Origin: Thalassolituus sp. UBA1087
Lineage (GTDB): Bacteria; Pseudomonadota; Gammaproteobacteria; Pseudomonadales; Oceanobacteraceae
Assembly: GCA_002314145.1 (NCBI GenBank)
Contig: DCCG01000032.1
Coordinates: forward strand, 1 to 64,000
Length of the DNA: 64,000 nt
Direction of reading: 5' to 3'
The translations under genes and the position numbers were made by a program. How positions within the stretch are numbered: position 1 is the stretch's first letter; every line of letters starts with the position of its first letter. Positions 1 through 9,204 of this stretch are shown here, piece by piece. Below the pieces are notes generated by a model, which made no database searches, was not told where the DNA came from, and saw nothing but the letters and a program-made list of their open reading frames with translations.

Positions 1-86
1 GCAGTTATTACTTGAAAGTGCGAAGCATTAATTAATTCATGATTTAAACTTGTCAATTAATAAAATAGACAAAGAGGACAAAGTTG

Positions 87-101
87 TGACAAATTTTGTC
101 A
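87..101. promoter_or_regulatory. 15-nt palindromic operator candidate
   Basis: TGACAAATTTTGTCA, extended by G/C on the flanks to a 17-nt dyad (86-102). The same dyad in reverse-complement form occurs at 19114-19128, with variants at 244-258 and 19145-19159. A recurring dyad of this form in intergenic DNA suggests a dimeric regulator site. Which regulator binds it is unknown. Confidence 0.5.
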
Positions 102-243
102 CCCTGGAAAGGCCATACTAATAGCCGATCAATAACCGCTCCGCTGAACCCAGAGAGCTCTGTTGCATTTCAATCTTTTCTGTTTCTCCGCTACGGCCGG
201 CTGCGCAGGCTTTGCGGCCCATCCGGATATCTTCGCCTTAATG

Positions 244-258
244 TGACAATTTACGTCA
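244..258. promoter_or_regulatory. Degenerate copy of the TGACA-N5-TGTCA-type dyad
   Basis: TGACAATTTACGTCA matches 12 of 15 positions of the dyad at 87-101 and keeps the TGAC/GTCA outer arms. It lies 236 bp before the lipoprotein start. This is inference from similarity only. Confidence 0.3.
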
Positions 259-338
259 TGTAGCAAAACTATAAGTATCTTTACTAATGGTTACTGAGTG
301 GTTAATGTTTGTAAGTGCAAAGCACTGTTTTTATTCTG

Positions 339-350
339 GAACAATTGTTC
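339..350. promoter_or_regulatory. Perfect 12-nt palindrome GAACAATTGTTC
   Basis: Perfect dyad about 145 bp before the lipoprotein ATG. It could be an operator. No known consensus is matched with confidence. Confidence 0.25.
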
Positions 351-493
351 GGATTTAAACGGTGGCCTGTGAGGAGTGATGGGCTATTTGTTGCCATGCA
401 TACAGCACTGTAGCTGCATAGCTATCAGCCATTCCGCCTGTCAGTCTGAAGCAGAACATATAAAAAGATAACTTGATACTTGAAGGGAAAATC

Positions 494-1633
494 ATGTCTA
501 GCGTTATAAAAACTGTAAAAAATCTGACTTATCTCGCCGTTGCTGGTGGATCACTGGTCTTAGCGGGTTGTGGGGGAGACAGTTCATCATCTTCGTCCAA
601 TGGCCTGTCTGCTCTGGAATATACGGGCAGTACTGATGATGCAGTGATCAGCTCTGAGAACAGTGATGCGATTGCTGATGAGCTGGGTAAGCTTGCATAC
701 GCTAATTTATTGTTGGAGGAAGCCCGGCCCTATACTGAGCGTGTGACTGGTCTTCATGATGTAAACTCCCCATTTGGGCCTCGATCTGCGTCGGCTCAGT
801 CTGCTCTGGACATTGAGCTGGAAAAAGTCGACGGCAGTGACCTATCATTTTCTGATTTTGTTGCAGGCGACTGCGGTGGCTACTATGAAACGTCGACTTC
901 TCTGGGTGAAGATGAATATTTCGGAGAAGACAGCGAACAGGGAATTGTTGGTGAAGAATACTCTGTAGAAGTGGATCTCTCTCTCTCCTACGATGATTAT
1001 TGTGACTACGTATCTGAAACTACTATGCCAACGGCAGTAATGTCAGGAGTTGAGACCCACTACAACGGAGGAGGTTCAGGCAGCCAAAAAGCCCGGATGT
1101 ATATGGACTATGATGGTGAGGATGAATACTTCGTTGAAGAATCTTCTATGCAAATGTCGGGCGATGTGACAGTCACGGCTGGTGAGAGAACAATGCGTAT
1201 TCAGATGTCCTCAGAGCGTTCATCCTATGAACTGGATGATGAGCGTGAAGGGACGTACGAAGAAACTGATCAGTATATTAACAATGTCAAGTACACACTG
1301 GATGGTCAGACTCTGAGCTTTACTCAAAAGGAAAGCAGCTCGGATGATGGAGAAACTTATGAAGAAGTAGAACAGGAAATGATTTCCTTTGCTGGTTCTG
1401 TTTATCTTCTGGACGATTTTTATTTGTCTGATGGAGACCTGAATCTTGCAGCCTATTTGCCAGAGTATGGATACGTTGATGCTGAAGGTGAAGGTCTTGC
1501 TCTTTGTGACGATAACTCGGGCATTGCCTCCGGTGAAATCACCTTTGACTCACCTGAAAGTTCAACCCCTTACCTGATCACATACAATGGTTGTGGAGTT
1601 GATCCGGTAGTGAGTATCGCACCAGCCTTATAA
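494..1633 (+). CDS. Acidic putative lipoprotein of unknown function
   Basis: The protein has 379 residues. The ATG at 494 is preceded by a GAAGGGA ribosome-binding site; a TTG 21 bp upstream is less likely. The N-terminus is a lipoprotein signal peptide with lipobox LAGC (Cys26) followed by a Gly/Asp and poly-Ser linker, so the mature protein is probably anchored in the outer membrane. The remainder is very acidic (many Asp, Glu and Tyr) with few Cys, and I recognise no domain. The gene stands alone and is followed by a strong terminator. Its long upstream region with several dyads suggests regulated expression. I do not recognise the family, and no function is proposed. Confidence 0.85.
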   Translation: MSSVIKTVKNLTYLAVAGGSLVLAGCGGDSSSSSSNGLSALEYTGSTDDAVISSENSDAIADELGKLAYANLLLEEARPYTERVTGLHDVNSPFGPRSASAQSALDIELEKVDGSDLSFSDFVAGDCGGYYETSTSLGEDEYFGEDSEQGIVGEEYSVEVDLSLSYDDYCDYVSETTMPTAVMSGVETHYNGGGSGSQKARMYMDYDGEDEYFVEESSMQMSGDVTVTAGERTMRIQMSSERSSYELDDEREGTYEETDQYINNVKYTLDGQTLSFTQKESSSDDGETYEEVEQEMISFAGSVYLLDDFYLSDGDLNLAAYLPEYGYVDAEGEGLALCDDNSGIASGEITFDSPESSTPYLITYNGCGVDPVVSIAPAL

Positions 1634-1940
1634 TCAGTTATGGAAGCTGCAGCTACCATCTTGAAAATAGAGGTTTCAGGCTGCTTATAAAAAGAGGGCT
1701 TTGCCCTCTTTTTATTTGATCTTTACCTGTTTGATGATAAGTTTTTTATGCTATCGGAGTAACATTATTTCTATTCACTGGTACCTCAGAAATAGCCTAT
1801 TATCTGCCTTTATAGGTTTACCTGATTTGAAAGAGATAAATTTTATACCAGTCTGGCGGCCTGTTGGCTGGTAAGTGGTAGAATTATTGCTGTCAGTGTA
1901 TTTAGATACATTAAAAATATCTTTGGGACGTAAGTAGGTA
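1634..1940. other. Intergenic region before the ATP-grasp gene
   Basis: Holds the terminator at 1691-1715. The rest is AT-rich without a recognisable gene or RNA. A promoter for the ATP-grasp gene presumably lies here, but I could not identify convincing hexamers. Confidence 0.5.
1691..1715 (+). terminator. Rho-independent terminator
   Basis: An AGAGGGC/GCCCTCT stem with a TTT-type loop is followed by a T-run. It lies about 60 bp after the lipoprotein stop. Confidence 0.85.
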
Positions 1941-3803
1941 ATGAGCTGGACAGTTACTCAGAAAGGTTCGATTAATCCAGGCTATAGACAGGGGTTCTGG
2001 CACCCTTCTGTTACTCTTTTTATAGAGAGTAAGGAGAGTCTTAATGGCAGTCTTGACTATTTTTATTGTCAGCTGAGTGAAGTTACAGATGTATTATCTG
2101 GCATGTCTGAAGTATTGCCAGACAGTAAATCTCTCAAGGACGTTGTTAACGACATTTTTGAAGCAGTTTTCAGGCTACAAACGGATGCTCTGTTACCGGT
2201 CTGGCATAAAGGTACGGCTACGTTCGGAGAGCAGTCTGCAATATTGACTATACCAGTAACTCCAGCGTCGGTATCGGCAACGGTAAAGTTAGTTAACTGG
2301 TTTATCTCTCTGATGAATGAATCACAATCTCAAAATATCTCACAGAAATACGAAAGACAAAAGATAATACAAAGTGATCTTAAAGCTATAGTTGATGATT
2401 TGCGTAGCAAAGCACCGTCCTCGACCAGTGTCTGGGCATTTCTGAAGACAGCGTACGAGATGAAAATACCTTATCTTGCAACACCTTCCCGCGCTTATCA
2501 GTTCGGCTATGGTAGTCATAGTCGTTGGCTTGATAGTACATTTTCTGATGCAACATCAGTGATTAGTGCGAATATGGCGAGAAATAAACCAATCACGATA
2601 GAAATGTTAAGAATTCATGGGCTACCGGTTCAGCCCTCACAAACTATTGGAAGCGAAAAAGATGCCATACAGGTCGCGCAGGCCATAGGTTATCCGGTGG
2701 TGGTAAAGCCCGTAGATATGGATCGTGGATATGGCGTTGTGGCAGGTATTGAAAATGAAGATGAATTACGTACTGCACTTAAATATTGTTCAGAAAAAAG
2801 TCGCCGTATTCTTATTGAAAAACATTTTAAAGGAAGAGACTATCGTCTCACCGTATTTGAGGACCGGCTTGTCTGGGCAGTTGAGCGCCAGCCTGCCATG
2901 GTTGTAGGTGATGGAAAAAAGAGCATTAAGGTACTTCTGGACGAAGTAAACAGTCGTCCTGAGCGCAGTGCAGACCGGAAATCTCCACTGACGATTATCG
3001 AACTCGACAATGAAGCCAGGGCTATGTTGGTCAAACAAGGACTGACCGAAAGCAGTGTACCGGCTGAAGGCGTTGAAGTGGTTCTCAGAAGAATATCCAA
3101 TGTTTCGCGTGGAGGTGAGCCTGTTGCGGTATTTGACAATGTGCACCCGGATAATGCCCGTTTAGCAGAAAAAGCTGCCCGGATTTTACGCCTCGATTTT
3201 GCTGGTATTGACCTTCTGATTCCTGATATTGCTGTCTCCTGGAAGGATACTGGAGCAGCAATCTGTGAAGTGAATGCTCAACCGGGTATCGGTACTTACA
3301 CAGCTATGCCTGTTTACAGGGGGATTTTACAGAGGCTTCTCATAAAGAATGGTATGATCCCGCTGACTTTGATAATAGGAGAGGGCTCAGATGCATTGGC
3401 TGAAAAACTTTTTCACCTGTATACATGCGGGGGGACCAGGGTCAGCGCTTACTTTAAAAAGAAATTATCATCTTCAACCGATGGTGACTCTGTTCGACCT
3501 CTGACAGTTTTTCAGGCAGGCAAGCAAATAGTTTTTGATCATGATTCAGAAGCAGGTGTGTTGGCTGTCACGGATGATTCAATTAGCCATTCGGGTCTGC
3601 CATTTCCGCTGTTTACACATATGATCATCACAGACGATTCTGAAAATGCCCGTCAAAACTTGTCATGTTTGATAAAAGCCTGTAGCGGTAACGTTATTGC
3701 CAGTTCAGACTTGGCCGCCGCGTGCCTGGAATCATCCGGGATTCCCTTTGACCATAAAACATCCCTGGATGATATCTTTGAAGAGATTAATCGGTTGGGT
3801 TAA
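1941..3803 (+). CDS. Cyanophycin-synthetase-like ATP-grasp ligase lacking the Mur-ligase domain
   Basis: The protein has 620 residues. Residues about 213-480 match the ATP-grasp domain of CphA-type ligases: a lid-type segment IGYPVVVKPVDMDRGYGV, an LIEKHFKGRDYRL segment, a VVGDGKKSI segment, and the Mg-binding CEVNAQPG near residue 447. Such enzymes join amino acids to a carboxylate through an acyl-phosphate. True CphA is about 870 residues and carries a C-terminal Mur-ligase domain. Here only about 140 unassignable residues follow, with no GTNGKT P-loop. The N-terminal 200 residues are CphA-N-like at best. The protein is therefore likely a free-standing peptide or amino-acid ligase, not a cyanophycin maker. 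It ends convergently on a small minus-strand gene, sharing TTAA. The start has only a weak AAGTAGGT site. Confidence 0.8.
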   Translation: MSWTVTQKGSINPGYRQGFWHPSVTLFIESKESLNGSLDYFYCQLSEVTDVLSGMSEVLPDSKSLKDVVNDIFEAVFRLQTDALLPVWHKGTATFGEQSAILTIPVTPASVSATVKLVNWFISLMNESQSQNISQKYERQKIIQSDLKAIVDDLRSKAPSSTSVWAFLKTAYEMKIPYLATPSRAYQFGYGSHSRWLDSTFSDATSVISANMARNKPITIEMLRIHGLPVQPSQTIGSEKDAIQVAQAIGYPVVVKPVDMDRGYGVVAGIENEDELRTALKYCSEKSRRILIEKHFKGRDYRLTVFEDRLVWAVERQPAMVVGDGKKSIKVLLDEVNSRPERSADRKSPLTIIELDNEARAMLVKQGLTESSVPAEGVEVVLRRISNVSRGGEPVAVFDNVHPDNARLAEKAARILRLDFAGIDLLIPDIAVSWKDTGAAICEVNAQPGIGTYTAMPVYRGILQRLLIKNGMIPLTLIIGEGSDALAEKLFHLYTCGGTRVSAYFKKKLSSSTDGDSVRPLTVFQAGKQIVFDHDSEAGVLAVTDDSISHSGLPFPLFTHMIITDDSENARQNLSCLIKACSGNVIASSDLAAACLESSGIPFDHKTSLDDIFEEINRLG

Positions 3804-4099
3804 ACCACCACATCCACAAAACGTCCTTTCTCTTGTCCGCCAGCCTCGTCCGATGAAAACGCCAGAAAAGCCTGGCTGTTTTTATCGGTATTATTGAATA
3901 GCTGTTGTCGCCCGCTGGCCTGTCGCAGATCCTGTTCATCCGGGTAGGCAGGAATGTACTCCGCCAGGCTGGCAGCTTGCTGTGTGTTCTTTTTCCTGTC
4001 ATCTGCTTCCGGGCGCTCAGGTGCCGGCGGCTGACGCGTGGAGTCAACCGCCTGATGGTGGGCAGGAATGTACAGAACGGGGCTGGATAAACTGTCCAT
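3800..4099 (-). CDS. Small hydrophilic protein of unknown function
   Basis: The protein has 99 residues, is rich in Gln, Asp, Pro and Arg, and has no membrane segment. Three points support a real gene. Its stop codon overlaps the ATP-grasp stop in a TTAA arrangement typical of convergent genes. It lies co-directionally downstream of the PhzF gene. It also has a regular composition, with a central segment (SLAEYIPAYPDEQDLRQASG) and a C-terminus GRFVDVVV resembling small gammaproteobacterial hypothetical proteins that end in a conserved hydrophobic patch. The ribosome-binding site before ATG 4099 is poor, so the start is uncertain. No function is proposed. Confidence 0.5.
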   Translation of the reverse strand: MDSLSSPVLYIPAHHQAVDSTRQPPAPERPEADDRKKNTQQAASLAEYIPAYPDEQDLRQASGRQQLFNNTDKNSQAFLAFSSDEAGGQEKGRFVDVVV

Positions 4100-4224
4100 A
4101 GAGTTCAGTGTGGCGCCTGATGATATGGCCGGAACCCTTACTATAGCTCAGCGATGACAGATCTTCTGCAGTCAGTTTTCCGTCGCCATTGGGTGACAAA
4201 AGGATGTCATTTGGCGGGCGAAGA

Positions 4225-5082
4225 TTATCGGATTGCCGGCAGATGCAGGGTTCCTGACAGGTATAGTTCACAGCGACCGGCAATCAGGACCCGGTCTGCC
4301 GTTAATGCCAGCTGAATGTCGCCACCCCGCGCTGAACATTGCCAGGCCCGTAATGGATGGGCAGGTGTGTCCTCGCCGTCCTGCTCCTGCCAATAGGGTG
4401 CCAGAGAGCAGAATGATGACCCTGTTACCGGATCTTCCTCTATCCCCTGTGCCGGGGCGAAAAAGCGGCTGACAAAATCGTAATCCTGAGAATCGGATCT
4501 GGCGGTAATCGCCACCGCAAACCAGGGAAGTTGTGCCAGAGCGCTGTAATCGGGCTGGCAGTCAAGCACGGCCTGTTGGTTTTCCAGCTCGGCTATCAGG
4601 TCACGGCTGTCGGCGAGCCGTTTTACCTTCTGGCCCAGCGCCTGTTCCAGTGTCTGTTTAAGGACAACATCGGTATTGGGGCGCGGTACCCGGGCAGGGA
4701 AGTTCAGTTGCAGCAGATCGCCGTCAGCGGCAACGCTTAAGGTGCCGGCCTGCTGTGTACGGAAGTTCAGCTGTGCTGAATGATCGCCAAGCTGGTGGCG
4801 TATTACCCAGGCGCTCGCCAGAGTGGCGTGCCCACACAAATCCACCTCGCACTGGGGGGTAAACCAGCGGATATCATAGTGTCCTGAATTGCCGGTAAAG
4901 AACGCCGTTTCAGAGAGGTTGTTGCTGGCGGCAATAGCCTGCATAAGATCATCCGGCAGCCAGTGGTCGAGTGGTACCACGGCCGCCGGATTTCCGGTGA
5001 AGAATGGTTTCTGCCCGGTCTCTGCCGTCCTGCGGCGGACAAAAGCGTCGACCTGATACAGCGTCAGGCAAGGTTGTGTCAT
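4225..5082 (-). CDS. PhzF family isomerase/epimerase-like protein
   Basis: The protein has 285 residues, the usual PhzF length. It shows the family landmarks: an N-terminal VDAF with FTGNPAAVV, the catalytic Glu in SNNLSETAFF, RWFTPQCEVDLCGHATLASA, and the second-lobe DPVTGSS. The fold is a diaminopimelate-epimerase-like two-lobe structure. Members isomerise small acidic metabolites, but most chromosomal copies have unknown substrates. The ATG at 5082 has a CCGGAG ribosome-binding site. The gene is transcribed in the same direction as the upstream metallo-beta-lactamase gene, 82 bp away, and could share its promoter. There is no phenazine gene nearby, so phenazine synthesis is not implied. 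Confidence 0.88.
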   Translation of the reverse strand: MTQPCLTLYQVDAFVRRRTAETGQKPFFTGNPAAVVPLDHWLPDDLMQAIAASNNLSETAFFTGNSGHYDIRWFTPQCEVDLCGHATLASAWVIRHQLGDHSAQLNFRTQQAGTLSVAADGDLLQLNFPARVPRPNTDVVLKQTLEQALGQKVKRLADSRDLIAELENQQAVLDCQPDYSALAQLPWFAVAITARSDSQDYDFVSRFFAPAQGIEEDPVTGSSFCSLAPYWQEQDGEDTPAHPLRAWQCSARGGDIQLALTADRVLIAGRCELYLSGTLHLPAIR

Positions 5083-5163
5083 TCTTTTCTCCGGTCTGTC
5101 GCTGGCCTGTCAGGATGTGTCAGCGTTTTTAGCGTGCTGCTGTTTCTGGCACATTTTTCTGTA

Positions 5164-6531
5164 TTACAGAAGCGCAATATCCAGATACTCGGGCACTTCT
5201 ACATCCCAGTGAAACTCATCCTGCAGGTGGCGACGCATTGCATCTGCAGCGGTACTTTCACCGTGGGTGATAAAAACTTTGCGCGGACGGCCAGGCATTT
5301 TTTTCAGCCAATCGCTGATTTCCATGTAATCACCATGGCTGGATAACGCCTGAAGGTTAGCAACCTCAGCTTTCACCGGGAAGTACTGACCGTGAATTTT
5401 AATATGGTCGGCACCATGGGTGAGAGAATCACCGCGGGTTCCTCCGGCCTGATAACCCAGAAATAACACTGAATTTCTCGGATCACTCACCAGGGTTTTC
5501 AGATGGTGCAGAACCCGGCCACCGCTGGCCATTCCGCTGGCAGAGATAATTACCGACGGGTATTTGCGATTATTTAATTCGATGGATTCATCGACAGTTT
5601 TTACATAATGCGTAATGGCATCCATGCGTTCACAGTCTTCTTTACTTAATTTATGTGTTTCGTGCAGGTCAAAGAATATTTCTGTCGCGCGGATAGCCAT
5701 CGGACTGTTCAGATAAACCGGCAGTGTCGGAATGCGTTTTTCTGCCAATAATTTCTGCAGAATATGCAGCACCAGCTGGGCGCGGCCAACGGCAAACGCC
5801 GGCATTAATACAATGCCTCCGCGCTGCGCTGTACGGTTAACAATATCGGCAATGGCTTCTTCGGCATCTATTTCCTCATGGCGGCGATCACCATAAGTCG
5901 ATTCCACCACCAGATAATCTGTTTCTTTTAACGGCTCCGGCGGGTACATAATCATGTCATTACTGCGGCCCACATCACCGCTGAAGGTGATACTTTTTCC
6001 CTGATATTCCAGCCGGATGGCACAAGCTCCGAGAATATGTCCCACCGGTGTAAAGGTGGCCGTCATACCGCCGGGTAACTCGAGCGCTTCGCCTTTGTTT
6101 TTATGCTTAAACTGTTTGAGTACCTTGCGGGCATCGTCTTCGGTGTACAGGGGCTCAGCGGGTTCATGTTTTGAAAAACGTTTTTTATTGGCGTACTTGG
6201 CATCCTCTTCCTGCAGGTAGCCCGCATCCGGCAACAGAACTTTGCACAGTGCGTGGGTTCCTTCTGAGCAGTAGACCGGGCCATGAAAGCCCTGCTTCAT
6301 CAGTGCCGGCAGGTAGCCGGAATGATCAATGTGAGCGTGAGTCAGCAGTACCGCATCCAGAGATTCAGCCGGGAAAGGCAACTCTGCCCAGTTGCGGCGG
6401 CGTACATTTTTTATTCCCTGAAAAAGACCGCAATCGATAAGCACTTTGTAGCGATCGTATTTGACCAGATATTTCGACCCGGTCACGGTACCGGTGGCAC
6501 CAATAAACTGAACCTGAAATGGAGACTGCAT
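5164..6531 (-). CDS. Metallo-beta-lactamase/beta-CASP RNase-like protein (RNA-specificity type)
   Basis: The protein has 455 residues. The HAHIDHSG motif near residue 60 supplies zinc ligands. It is followed by the beta-CASP region (LMPAFAVGRAQLVLHIL, NSPMA, SASGMASGGRVLHHL) and a C-terminal HGES and SSHGDY metal-ligand segment. This is the layout of YSH1/CPSF-73-like RNA-processing nucleases found widely in bacteria. The ATG at 6531 is chosen because it has an AGGAG site and the protein then begins at the conserved beta-strand FQVQFIGATGTVTGS. Homologues are often neighbours of thymidine-phosphorylase/PRPP-synthase genes, and that unit starts divergently 160 bp away here (general recollection, not checked). 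The substrate is not known. Confidence 0.88.
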   Translation of the reverse strand: MQSPFQVQFIGATGTVTGSKYLVKYDRYKVLIDCGLFQGIKNVRRRNWAELPFPAESLDAVLLTHAHIDHSGYLPALMKQGFHGPVYCSEGTHALCKVLLPDAGYLQEEDAKYANKKRFSKHEPAEPLYTEDDARKVLKQFKHKNKGEALELPGGMTATFTPVGHILGACAIRLEYQGKSITFSGDVGRSNDMIMYPPEPLKETDYLVVESTYGDRRHEEIDAEEAIADIVNRTAQRGGIVLMPAFAVGRAQLVLHILQKLLAEKRIPTLPVYLNSPMAIRATEIFFDLHETHKLSKEDCERMDAITHYVKTVDESIELNNRKYPSVIISASGMASGGRVLHHLKTLVSDPRNSVLFLGYQAGGTRGDSLTHGADHIKIHGQYFPVKAEVANLQALSSHGDYMEISDWLKKMPGRPRKVFITHGESTAADAMRRHLQDEFHWDVEVPEYLDIALL

Positions 6532-6691
6532 ACTAATAACTCCTGAGTTTTCCTGAAGCGGAATTTTACCGTTTTTCAGTCTGGCAGAATGCATGTTTTT
6601 TGGGAAACACAGTCTGAGTCCGGCTTGATTTACCGCAAGGCAGTCCGGCCGTCATACTTCTACACTTTTAAGCAATAAATCAGGATGCTCT

Positions 6692-8209
6692 ATGGAAACA
6701 ACAGCAGATTATCTCTATTTGCACCGTCTTGGGGTGAATACCCATCAGGAACCTGTGGTTTATATGCGTCAGGATTGCCACGTGGCGATTTCCGAAGGCT
6801 TTTTCGCCCATACCCGGGTGCTGGTAACCACAGGTGACCAGAGTACGGTCGCCACACTCGCACTGGTGTCAAATGAACTGCTGTCACATCAGCAGGCCGG
6901 CTTATCGGAAGCGGCCTGGCACCGGCTGGGTTGTCCTGACGAAGGCGAAAAAGCGACGTTCAGTCACGCCCATCCGGTGGATTCCATGTCTTACGTGCGG
7001 GGCAAACTGTACGGCCAGTGTTTTACCGATCAATCGGCCATGGCCATTATCAAAGACATCAATAATGGTCTCTACAGTGATATTCAGCTGTCCGCTTATG
7101 TCACTGCCTGTGCCGGTGACCGCCTTGACCTCGATGAAACCATTGCCATCACCCGAGCTATGGTGGCCACAGGCCAGCGTTTTGACTGGCACAATGACGT
7201 GGTACTGGATAAACACTGCGTGGGCGGTTTGCCCGGCAACCGTACAACCCCCATCGTGGTTGCCATTGTCGCAGCCAACGGACTGCTGATGCCGAAAACA
7301 TCCAGCCGGGCCATTACCTCACCGGCGGGAACGGCGGACACCATGGAAGCCATGACCCGGGTAGCACTGTCGTTTGAACAGATGCAGGAAGTCGTGCAGG
7401 AGCAGGGTGCCTGTCTGGCCTGGGGTGGTTCTGTGAGTCTCAGCCCGACGGATGATCTGATTATCCGTGTTGAACGGGCGCTGGATCTCGACAGCGAAGG
7501 CCAGCTGGTGGCGTCGGTTATTTCCAAGAAAGTCGCGGCCGGCTCCAGGCAGGTACTGATCGATATTCCGGTCGGCCCTACAGCCAAGGTTCGTTCCCAG
7601 AGTACGGCGCAAACGTTAAAACGTCTGTTGGAAAAAACCGGTCAGGCACTGGGGTTGGATGTACGCACCATCATCACCGATGGCAGTCAGCCGGTCGGGC
7701 GCGGTATCGGTCCGGCGCTGGAAGCGAGAGATGTGTTACAGGTATTGCGCAATGATGGTCATGCCCCCCAGGATCTGCTGGAAAAATCCCTGCAATTAGC
7801 AGGTATCATGCTGGAGATGGGTGCTAAAGCCGGGGCAGGCAAAGGGTATGAACTGGCACAGCGCACGCTGCTGGATGGATCTGCGCTGAAAAAATTTATC
7901 GCGCTCTGTGAAGTCCAGGGCGGCTTTTATGAGCCGGAAAGCGCACCCTACACGCACTGTGTCAGCGCTACCCGTAAAGGGGTTATTTCTTATTTTAATA
8001 ACCGCTTTCTGGCCAAGCTGGCCTCGCTGGCGGGGGCGCCGAATGCCAAAACAGCCGGTATCGAACTGCATGTGGCACTGGGGGATGTGATTGACGCCGG
8101 TGCCCCTTTGTTTACCTTACACGCGGAGGCGCCGGGCGAGCTGGCGTACGCGCTGGAGTTTCTGGACGGTCATACAGATGTTATCCATATTGAAGAGGAA
8201 GTGGTGTAA
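6692..8209 (+). CDS. Thymidine phosphorylase family protein, AMP-phosphorylase type
   Basis: The protein has 505 residues, about 65 longer than E. coli DeoA because of the extra N-terminal domain typical of archaeal AMP phosphorylases. The signature KHCVGGLPGNRTTP followed by PKTSSRAITSPAGTADT matches the nucleoside/nucleotide phosphorylase family II active site. The family releases a nucleobase with phosphate; AMP phosphorylases give ribose 1,5-bisphosphate. The next gene starts 2 bp after the stop, a PRPP-synthase homologue, followed by a phosphoketolase-like gene. This fits salvage of nucleotide ribose, not thymidine use. The ATG at 6692 has an AGGA site. Substrate preference (AMP or pyrimidine nucleoside) cannot be decided by eye. 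Confidence 0.88.
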   Translation: METTADYLYLHRLGVNTHQEPVVYMRQDCHVAISEGFFAHTRVLVTTGDQSTVATLALVSNELLSHQQAGLSEAAWHRLGCPDEGEKATFSHAHPVDSMSYVRGKLYGQCFTDQSAMAIIKDINNGLYSDIQLSAYVTACAGDRLDLDETIAITRAMVATGQRFDWHNDVVLDKHCVGGLPGNRTTPIVVAIVAANGLLMPKTSSRAITSPAGTADTMEAMTRVALSFEQMQEVVQEQGACLAWGGSVSLSPTDDLIIRVERALDLDSEGQLVASVISKKVAAGSRQVLIDIPVGPTAKVRSQSTAQTLKRLLEKTGQALGLDVRTIITDGSQPVGRGIGPALEARDVLQVLRNDGHAPQDLLEKSLQLAGIMLEMGAKAGAGKGYELAQRTLLDGSALKKFIALCEVQGGFYEPESAPYTHCVSATRKGVISYFNNRFLAKLASLAGAPNAKTAGIELHVALGDVIDAGAPLFTLHAEAPGELAYALEFLDGHTDVIHIEEEVV

Positions 8210-8211
8210 AT

Positions 8212-9168
8212 ATGACAGCTGATAACACCTGTATTCTGGCCTTAGATGGTCACGATGCTCTGGCTGAATCTCTGGCCCGGCAACTCATTGCCGAGGGGCG
8301 CGATTGCCGTATTCTGGCCTGTGAAAGCCGCCACTTCCCGGATGGCGAACTGTATTTTAATCTGCCCGAAAACGTCGCTGGCGCCGATGTGATTGTGTTA
8401 TGTCATTTGCATCAGCCCAGTGATAAAACGCTGGCACTGTGGTTTATGGCTCACCATCTGAAAGATATGGGCGCTGCACGTGTAGGCTTAGTCGCCCCTT
8501 ATCTGGCTTATATGCGCCAGGATATCCGTTTTCAACCAGGGGAATGCTTAACGTCCCGATATTTTGCCGACCTGATTAACCAGAGTTTCGATTATTTAAT
8601 TACCGTTGATCCGCATCTGCATCGTTATAAATCACTGGATGAAATTTACCGCATCCCGGCCTTTGCACTGCACGCCACCGATTTAATCGGTGACTACCTG
8701 AAAACTCAGGTTAACAATCCGTTAGTGGTCGGGCCTGATGAAGAGAGCGAACAGTGGGCCAGTGAAGTTGCAGCGGTCGCCGGTTGTGATTATCTGGTGC
8801 TGCGTAAAACGCGTTCCGGTGACCGTGACGTCGCCATTCATATACCGGATGTACAGAAGTATGCGGATCATCAGCCGGTTCTGGTCGACGATATTATATC
8901 CACCGGCCGCACTATGTTGCGCACCGCCGAGGAGCTGGTTCAGCAGGGGCTGAAGGAGCCACTCTGTATCGGTGTTCATGCGGTATTTTCAGCGGGTGGT
9001 GAGGGCCAGAAACCGGCCCTGCAGGAAATGCAGGAAGGCCCGGTTGCAGGCATTGTTACCTGTAACTGTATTCCTCATGCCAGTAACGCCATTGATATCA
9101 GTCCCCTTATTACGCCAGCGCTGTTTGCTCAGTTGCAACAGCCGCCAGCCACTTTGACCAACGCCTGA
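8212..9168 (+). CDS. Ribose-phosphate pyrophosphokinase homologue (class III-like)
   Basis: The protein has 318 residues, the size of PRPP synthases. The PRPP/ribose-phosphate loop VLVDDIISTGRTM, the ATP-site RQDIRF, the divalent-metal DPHLH and the flexible-loop KTRSGDRDV are all present. The sequence is clearly divergent from the E. coli Prs type, so it is probably not the housekeeping enzyme. It lies 2 bp downstream of the phosphorylase gene and is presumably translationally coupled. In the proposed pathway it would interconvert ribose-phosphate and PRPP. That role is inferred from context. Confidence 0.87.
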   Translation: MTADNTCILALDGHDALAESLARQLIAEGRDCRILACESRHFPDGELYFNLPENVAGADVIVLCHLHQPSDKTLALWFMAHHLKDMGAARVGLVAPYLAYMRQDIRFQPGECLTSRYFADLINQSFDYLITVDPHLHRYKSLDEIYRIPAFALHATDLIGDYLKTQVNNPLVVGPDEESEQWASEVAAVAGCDYLVLRKTRSGDRDVAIHIPDVQKYADHQPVLVDDIISTGRTMLRTAEELVQQGLKEPLCIGVHAVFSAGGEGQKPALQEMQEGPVAGIVTCNCIPHASNAIDISPLITPALFAQLQQPPATLTNA

Positions 9169-9204
9169 TCCGGCCATATTACCGGGTCGAAACGGAGAAC
9201 TCTG

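Larger units (their letters stand above)
1..493. other. Intergenic region upstream of the first lipoprotein gene
   Basis: No gene is supported here. The region is AT-rich and unusually rich in dyads: a 15-nt palindrome at 87-101, a related degenerate copy at 244-258, a small hairpin with a T-run at 314-330 (AGTGC/GCACT), and a 12-nt palindrome at 339-350. This much symmetry suggests a regulated promoter region. I see no clear -35/-10 pair. Confidence 0.6.

Noticed and set aside
86..102. The TGTGA-like dyad as a CRP or ANR/FNR site
   Set aside because: The CRP half-sites would be separated by nine bases instead of six, and the FNR pattern TTGAT-N4-ATCAA is absent.
4044..4283. Minus-strand frame of 79 codons between PhzF and the small gene
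   Set aside because: It overlaps both neighbours in a different frame, has no ribosome-binding site and no familiar pattern.
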